A stretch of DNA of 64,000 bases, taken from assembly GCA_022695795.1 (NCBI GenBank), contig MU404145.1:106230-170229 (forward strand), read 5' to 3'. Source of the stretch: Biscogniauxia marginata. Its lineage: Eukaryota; Ascomycota; Sordariomycetes; Xylariales; Xylariaceae. The notes under the pieces are model-generated. The model searched no databases, had not been told where the DNA came from, and was given only the letters and a program-made list of their open reading frames with translations. The position numbers and the translations under genes were made by a program. Of this stretch, positions 58,655-64,000 are shown piece after piece (the stretch's first letter is position 1; each line of letters starts with the position of its first letter).

Positions 58655-58840
58655 GCTTTCTGAGTATTTTGGAGTCATTAACCCTTGGAATTTCCAAGAA
58701 CGGAGATCCAAGAATTTCTCAGCTGTTCCTTCATCTTGGTTAGATGCTTGGCAGCTCCGACTTTTGGTCTACACTTGCTTCTAACTGCTTCGCCAAGCTC
58801 ATGAAGTTGATCATTTTATAATAATAGCCAAGAAATGAGA

Positions 58841-58846
58841 ACCTTG
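58841..58846 (-). promoter_or_regulatory. Additional ACCTTG half-site upstream of ZIP
   Basis: A third copy of the same word about 440 bp upstream of the ZIP start. Confidence 0.3.
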
Positions 58847-59294
58847 ATAGCCATTTATCTTTGATATCCCCCAGTTATTTTTCTTATACTCCACATGCTG
58901 TTGTACTCGCCTGTTCATGACTATGTCTAAACCACTTTATTTTCCAGTTGCTCATGACTATATTTGACTATGTATACCTACCTAGTTATGTTACTAAAAG
59001 AAGAGCTTACTTTATTTAAGGTAATAAGTCCGAATAAAGAGAAAATTTTGCAACTGGCGCGTGATATCAACTACATTCTATACGGCCTATTTTCGTAGCC
59101 TAAGAAAGATATGCATACGGGCACTACCATATGATTTTGAGTGTGTTGATAATTCAAAGAACGAACATCACCGTATCGTGCAAGACGTGAAGTGGTGGTT
59201 AATTGATTATAAAATTGGGGCTCCGTAGAGCTTACGGCTTCTTGAATGGACTTCGATCCAAAATTATATGGTTATATACATGATTAGAGGCCAA

Positions 59295-59923
59295 CTAAAT
59301 CGCACCAGTCAATCCTATCGTAAAGAGAAAAGCTCCGATCGCAGTCATCGTGTTCCAGGCGAGAACACCAGCACCACCAGTGGGAATGGCCGCGGTAGCG
59401 GTAGTTGAAGCGGTAACAGAAGTTGAGTTATTCGCAGCACCAGAAGTAATGGCAGGGCCGTCACAATGCCAATGATCGCCGTGCGGTTCACACCCGACCG
59501 ACTCAGTCGGACTAGGGGCAAGAGTACCAGTTTCTTCATCATCGTGAGAGTGGCTGGTTGTCGTAATTGGTGGTAAAGAGTTCGTAGAAGCAGGACCATT
59601 ACAGTGCCAATGATCTCCATGCGGTTCGCAGCCTACTGACTCAGTTGGGCTGGGCGGTAGAACCTCACTTCCTTCTGTGTGGTCGTGGGTGCCGGATGCC
59701 ATGGTCGAGACAGAAGTAATGGTAGCAGGTCCATCGCAGTGCCTATGAGGTTAATCGAATATAATTAGTTAGGCAGAAAAAATTGTCTATAGATGACGGA
59801 TTCTCACCAATGATCCCCGTGGGGTTCGCATCCCACTGAAGCTGTTGGAGATGGAGGCAGACTTTGTGCAAGCGCAGGCGAACTGGCGAGCAGGGCAATG
59901 AGAGTAGCAGTGAATGAGTTCAT
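59295..59923 (-). CDS. Secreted, probably GPI-anchored histidine-triad repeat protein
   Basis: Two exons, 59808-59923 and 59295-59742 (GTGAGA donor, CATAG acceptor), 187 residues. Residues 1-20 (MNSFTATLIALLASSPALAQ) are a clear signal peptide. The mature protein is built from three near-identical units, SPTxSVGCEPHGDHWHC followed by D or N and GPA, at about residues 24-45, 75-97 and 120-142, separated by Thr/Ser-rich linkers with His/Asp (SHSHDDEET, GTHDHTEGS). Each unit holds an H-G-D-H-W-H triad (HxxHxH) framed by two cysteines. A Ser/Thr-rich stalk and a hydrophobic C-terminus (NTMTAIGAFLFTIGLTGAI) after PTGGAG look like a GPI signal. HxxHxH is the zinc-binding signature of streptococcal histidine-triad proteins, so surface metal binding is likely. 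It lies 0.9 kb upstream of a ZIP transporter on the same strand. I know no characterised fungal protein of this type. Confidence 0.85.
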
Positions 59924-60164
59924 TGTGACGATCAATATTCTATGTGAACAACAGATTCCATGGGTAGTTGCTGAGGCTTTTCTCATTAACTATGGATAAG
60001 AACAGCCTGTATATATAGAACTGCAATTACATGCCATTCCAATCCATAGGAGGGAGTGATGACAATCCTACTCACAACAAATATTTCACTTAACTACATT
60101 AGGTAGATTTGCCCGTTCAAGTTGAATTTCCCTGCCCAGGGCATCGGGACAACACATTTATCAT

Positions 60165-60170
60165 CAAGGT
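60165..60170 (+). promoter_or_regulatory. CAAGGT zinc-response-like half-site upstream of the His-triad gene
   Basis: Copy of the same word found three times before the ZIP gene, about 240 bp upstream of the His-triad start codon. Confidence 0.35.
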
Positions 60171-60297
60171 CCACGCCAAGTAACATGTAGGGAGACGTTG
60201 CATGACTAGTTGCAGACGTGCCATGTTTTCCAGGCGAGCTGAAAGTTGAAAAGCTGACTTTGGGGCTCGACTTTCAAGTTTTACGGCTACCTCGAGG

Positions 60298-60303
60298 ACC
60301 TTG
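60298..60303 (-). promoter_or_regulatory. ACCTTG half-site upstream of the His-triad gene
   Basis: Opposite-orientation copy about 375 bp upstream of the His-triad start codon. Confidence 0.3.
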
Positions 60304-60540
60304 ATGGTCATTGTAACGAACTTGTAGCTTGCGCGTTGTCTAACCAATCCAGATCCATTAGCCGTAGTCCCTTGGCAATTATAAGACTTACATGATGATT
60401 TCCAACGCCAAGGCACTGACATCACCCAACACGATCTGCCGGTTGCAAATCTTGCATTACATACAACGTTAATCTTCAACGGGCCATCCACTATTCAAAG
60501 AGCCCTCGGGACCATGAAATTTCAAAGAGGTCTATAAAAG

Positions 60541-63500
60541 CGATTTTTAAGTGTAAGAAACTTAGATATAACAAAAGAAAAAAAGGGGGTGAGGTTTTTA
60601 AAAAGGTTATTATTAAATAATTAATAATAATATAATATATATAATGAAATTATTTATTTATAATTATAATAAATATAAACATATTTAATAAAAAGAATTT
60701 TAAATTAATTATATTAATTATTAATACGAGATAATAAGGGGTATAACGTTATATAAAGATTAATGTTACAACCTTGTTTAGTCAGGTGATTCAGGTCACG
60801 TGACCTCGGGTCAGCGATCTCGCTGTTTTTGCGAGATTATTATATCTAGTAAAAGAACCTTAAATAATAAAAAGAAGTATAAAAAAATAAGATTTCTTAT
60901 GTATTTAATTATTTATTTTAGTTCTTTAGCTATTAACTTAAGATTATAATTACTTTTTAATATTATAATAAGAATATTATAAAATTTCTTTAATAAATAA
61001 AACATTATAAATTTCTTAAATTAATCTTAATTTATTATTATTATTAAAATAAGAAAACTTAATACGTATTTACTTATAAAGTTAATTAACTAAAAACATA
61101 TAAAGAGGTTTATTACATTTTAATAGCTTTTTAATTAATGCTTAATATTAGTTTAAAAAAAAGGGATTTTTAATCAAACCGTTTTAAGATAAGTATACCC
61201 CTTAAAACTAAAGGGTAATAAGAAAAAAAATAAGTAAAAGAACCTTAATTAATAAGCTTTTAAACGAAAGCTTTAAATTCTTTTACGATATAATAAAAGG
61301 GCTTAAAAGAATTAATATAAGAGTTAATTATAATTATAGCTAAAAAGAGCCTTAGGAGGACACCTTTAAAGCTTAATAAGAAGAATTATTTAAAGAAGAA
61401 AAAGAGGAAAAAGAAAAAATACCTAAAAAAGAAAATAAATAAGTAAAATAACCTTTACCTTTTAAAGATAAATAACCGGAGCTACTTTTAAACGATAACA
61501 ACTTTAGTAATTTAAACGATAAAAATAATATAACGACTCTCAATATAAAAGGTTTTAAATTAATTATATTTAGTAAGTATAATAAGTTAAATAATTTAAA
61601 AGGATTTTTAATTTAAGCCGGAACTTATTTACGGTTCTATTACGAAATAATTATTACTAAGGAATAAAAGGTTTTTATAGTATTTTAGCTCCTCGTCGGA
61701 ACTGCCTTAACCTGGTTTTAACTAATATTAAAAAATCACTTGAATAATAAATAAAGCGCTTAAAAAAACATAAAAAAGATTTTTAAGGATTATAAAGAGT
61801 TTAAAAAACAACTTAAGTCTATATTTAGTAATTTAATTCTCAAGTAATAAGTCGAAGCTCGACTTTATAAATTATAATAAAATAAAAAAGCCTTAAATTA
61901 CGTTATTAAGTTTAAAAAACTCGTAAACTAGTTATAATTACTTATTAAAAACTAAAAAACTATATAAAAAATAAGTTATATAAAATAAACTTATATAAAA
62001 AAAGAAACCTAGAAAGATTTAATAATTACGTTATAATAGTAATTACTATTAATAACGAAAATTTCGAACGATATCTTAAAAAAAACGATATAGCGAAGGA
62101 ACGGCGATTAATAAAAAAAAAGAAATTATAAAAGTAGTGCTAAAATAAGGAAAAGCATTAAAATTAAGTTAAACCCTATTAAAATTAATACTACTTAAAA
62201 GAAATTAAAAAAACAAAATAAATTAATTATTAAATGTTTTAATTATAAAAAAAAGGATATTATAAAAACGAGTGCCGAAGTCCCAAGAAATAAAAACTAA
62301 AAATAAGAGATATTTTTTAGCCTAAAAAAGAACCTTCGAAGTAAGGGTTTATTTCGAAGATAATAAGGAAATAAACTAAGTGTTTATTATTACTATTATT
62401 AAGGTAGAGAAGAACGATAAAAACCTTATAAAAAGAAGTTATAAATATTATTAAGTTAACTATAAAGACTATTTAAAGCATAACTACTTATATTTAAGGT
62501 ACTTTACGTTAAAACAAGCTAAGTAAAGATATAACGAAAGCGAATTACCATATAAATACGATATTTATAAACTAGGATATAACTTAAAAATTAAGTTAAA
62601 CCATAATAAGTTACATTAAAGCCATTATAATAATAATAAATGTGAAATATATTAAGGAAAAAGTAAATATAATAATTTAAACTAGAAGTTTTATATAAAT
62701 AATAATTATAATGTTTATTAAAGCTTAAATAGTATTAACTAACTTAATAGGTTATTAAGCGAAAAACCTAAAATAAAGCTAAAAATAATAAAACAACTAA
62801 AAAAAAAACATGTATTGTTTCATTAAAGCTTTTATATTAACAACGCTTATTAAGTACATTAAAGATAAAGCCGGTTATTATCCCTAAAAACCGGAAAGTA
62901 ATAACACAAAAGAAAATAAATATATTTATAATAATATTCCACGATAGCTATAATATTTTAAAGTATGTTATCTTTATTTAAATTCCGAAAGGAGTAATAA
63001 AGTAATTGTTAAGAGTTATATATATTATATTTTAATATTATGCGATATATACGATTTACTCAAAACGGGTTTCAAAAAAGACGAAATCGAGGAAGAATTA
63101 TAGGAATTATAAAAAGAATTATATTTTTTACGCTAGTTTAAAAAACGAGCTAAGTATGATATTAGTTTATTCGGTTTTATAAAGAAGTACTTAATAAAAT
63201 AACAAGTAAAAATATGTGTAATTAAACTAAGCTATAAACAAATAATTAAGGTATATATCAAGAAAAAAAAAAGAATTTCTAGAAATATATATAAACTTAT
63301 AAAGATATATTAAGTTACTTTTAGCAAATAAATCCAAGGATTACGCTTTTTATTTAAAAATAATTTAGAACTTTAAAAAGCTTCGAATTAATAGAAAAAT
63401 AGATTTAAGCTATAAAAAGGCCCTTAAAAATTAAAGTTTTAATGTGCGAGGTTTTATATAAAGAATAAACCTTTTATTTTTTATTATTTAAAAGGTAATT

Positions 63501-63830
63501 AAAGAAATTATTTAAATAACAATTATTAAAAACACGCTTTTATAAAAGCTTAAGAATAGAAAGATATTAAGGCCATAATAACTTAGAGAAACCCAAAAAA
63601 GAGGGGACGTAAAAAACTAAAAAACGATAAAGGCTCTCGTTAATAAAGCAACAAAAAGCTATAAATAGTAAGTTTTTATACGAAGTTTAATTAAGATTTA
63701 ATAATACTATTATAATTAAAGTTAAATATAATAAAAAGGAATATAAAACCCTTATAAACTTAAAAACAAATAAAAACTATATTTTAATTAAGATAATTTA
63801 AAAGAATAATATATTATAAATATATGTTAC
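60541..63830 (+). mobile_element. RIP-degraded Ty3/gypsy-type retrotransposon relic
   Basis: The base composition changes abruptly to about 80-97 percent A+T in lines I counted, dominated by TA, TTAA and AATA words, and no open frame of 60 codons remains on either strand. One plus-strand frame from about 61584 to 61920 still reads as a retroelement Gag capsid core: GTALTWF, then FKDYKEFKKQLKSIFSN, then VEARLYKL, two stops and NKKALNYVIKF. The stops are TAA/TAG at positions where Gln or Trp would be expected, as C-to-T/G-to-A change predicts. At 62234-62290 a zinc knuckle is visible with one Cys and the His replaced by Tyr and a one-base frameshift. Pol domains are no longer recognisable by eye. 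Confidence 0.75.
60768..60860 (+). repeat. LTR-like segment preserved inside the A+T-rich block
   Basis: An island of normal composition beginning TGTTACAACCTTG and containing AGGTCACGTGACCT, a perfect 14-bp palindrome, then AGCGATCTCGCT, another near-palindrome. Fungal gypsy LTRs often start TGTTA and carry a GTCACGTGAC core. It lies about 0.8 kb before the Gag remains, the right side for a 5' LTR. Confidence 0.45.
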
Positions 63831-63837
63831 AAATCAG

Positions 63838-64000
63838 CTCTGTTGGAAGAAACCCAACAGGGATGTCGGAACAGGAACCAAGAATGTGTGAAATAGTGGG
63901 GACAACACACATTCTATGTAACATCACGTGATGTTGAACCTGTGTCAGTCGGTTGACTGGGACAGACTCAACATAGTGAGTCTGAGTTGGTCTAATGACC
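63838..64000 (+). mobile_element. Start of an LTR-like element, cut by the window end
   Basis: At about 63841 composition returns to normal with TGTTGGAAGAAACCCAACA, an inverted-repeat start (TGTTGG...CCAACA) typical of copia-type LTRs. A 16-bp perfect palindrome AACATCACGTGATGTT follows at about 63920-63935. The element continues past the window. It may be a younger insertion next to the gypsy relic, or the far edge of the same repeat island. Confidence 0.4.

Larger units (their letters stand above)
58401..59294. other. Promoter region of the ZIP gene
   Basis: About 0.9 kb between two minus-strand genes. It contains three CAAGGT/ACCTTG words and one TAAGGT (59017-59022), listed separately. 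No gene seen. Confidence 0.55.
59924..60540. other. Upstream region of the histidine-triad gene
   Basis: About 0.6 kb with two CAAGGT-type words (60165-60170 and 60298-60303). A 124-codon minus-strand frame (60117-60491) covers most of it and includes a good intron-like stretch (GTAAGT, GCTAATG, TTAG between about 60338 and 60391), but neither the unspliced nor the spliced reading resembles a known protein. Confidence 0.4.

Noticed and set aside
1..64000. CRISPR arrays, operons, bacterial-type elements
   Set aside because: Eukaryotic splice signals throughout; no spaced direct repeats of array type were seen.

Overview
The window looks like a piece of a filamentous ascomycete (Pezizomycotina) chromosome, most likely a Sordariomycete. 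The reasons are many short (about 50-150 nt) GT-AG introns, fungal-specific families (DUF6536 membrane protein, Sln1-type hybrid histidine kinase, fungal GT31-like glycosyltransferase, His-rich GPI-type protein), Rrp7 and KEOPS/Bud32 housekeeping genes, and an A+T-saturated retroelement relic of the kind left by repeat-induced point mutation (RIP). I see no rRNA, tRNA or CRISPR array.

Left and centre (0.3-51 kb) are mostly ordinary nuclear genes separated by long intergenic gaps. In order: AP-1 sigma adaptin (-), glutamate-cysteine ligase modifier subunit (+), BUD32 kinase (-), a small membrane-anchored unknown (+), an AhpD/carboxymuconolactone-decarboxylase-like protein (-), an SLN1-type osmosensing hybrid histidine kinase (-), an eight-exon DUF6536 membrane protein (-), RRP7 (-), an MFS transporter of the vesicular-amine-transporter type (+), a C2H2 zinc-finger fragment (-), a MOSC/ferredoxin-reductase/[2Fe-2S] fusion with a GC-AG intron (-), an unrecognised conserved-looking 598-residue protein (-), glutamine synthetase with an ATG-only first exon (+), a CDC50/LEM3 flippase subunit with a long in-frame open stretch after its stop (+), a NASP/Hif1 SHNi-TPR histone chaperone (-), and a GT31-like type II glycosyltransferase (+).

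The right part (52-64 kb) is more accessory. It has a salicylate-hydroxylase-like FAD monooxygenase, then a pair on the minus strand that I think work together: a ZIP zinc transporter with Cys/His-rich N-terminal motifs, and just upstream a small secreted, probably GPI-anchored protein. That protein carries three copies of a PHGDHWHC block, the HxxHxH histidine triad also used by bacterial surface zinc-binding proteins. Copies of CAAGGT/ACCTTG, a half-site of the Zap1-type zinc-response element, lie upstream of both. I propose this as a zinc-scavenging module; it is an inference that needs expression data.

From about 60.5 to 63.8 kb the DNA becomes extremely A+T-rich with no usable reading frame. 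A single frame still shows a Ty3/gypsy-type Gag core and a broken zinc knuckle. LTR-like sequence of normal base composition survives near 60.77-60.86 kb and a different LTR-like sequence starts near 63.84 kb and runs off the window. Intergenic DNA in the first 52 kb is also peppered with TAGGTA/ACCTAGGT words, which are rare further right.

Splice joints were read by eye and checked for reading phase; all are predictions without transcript support.
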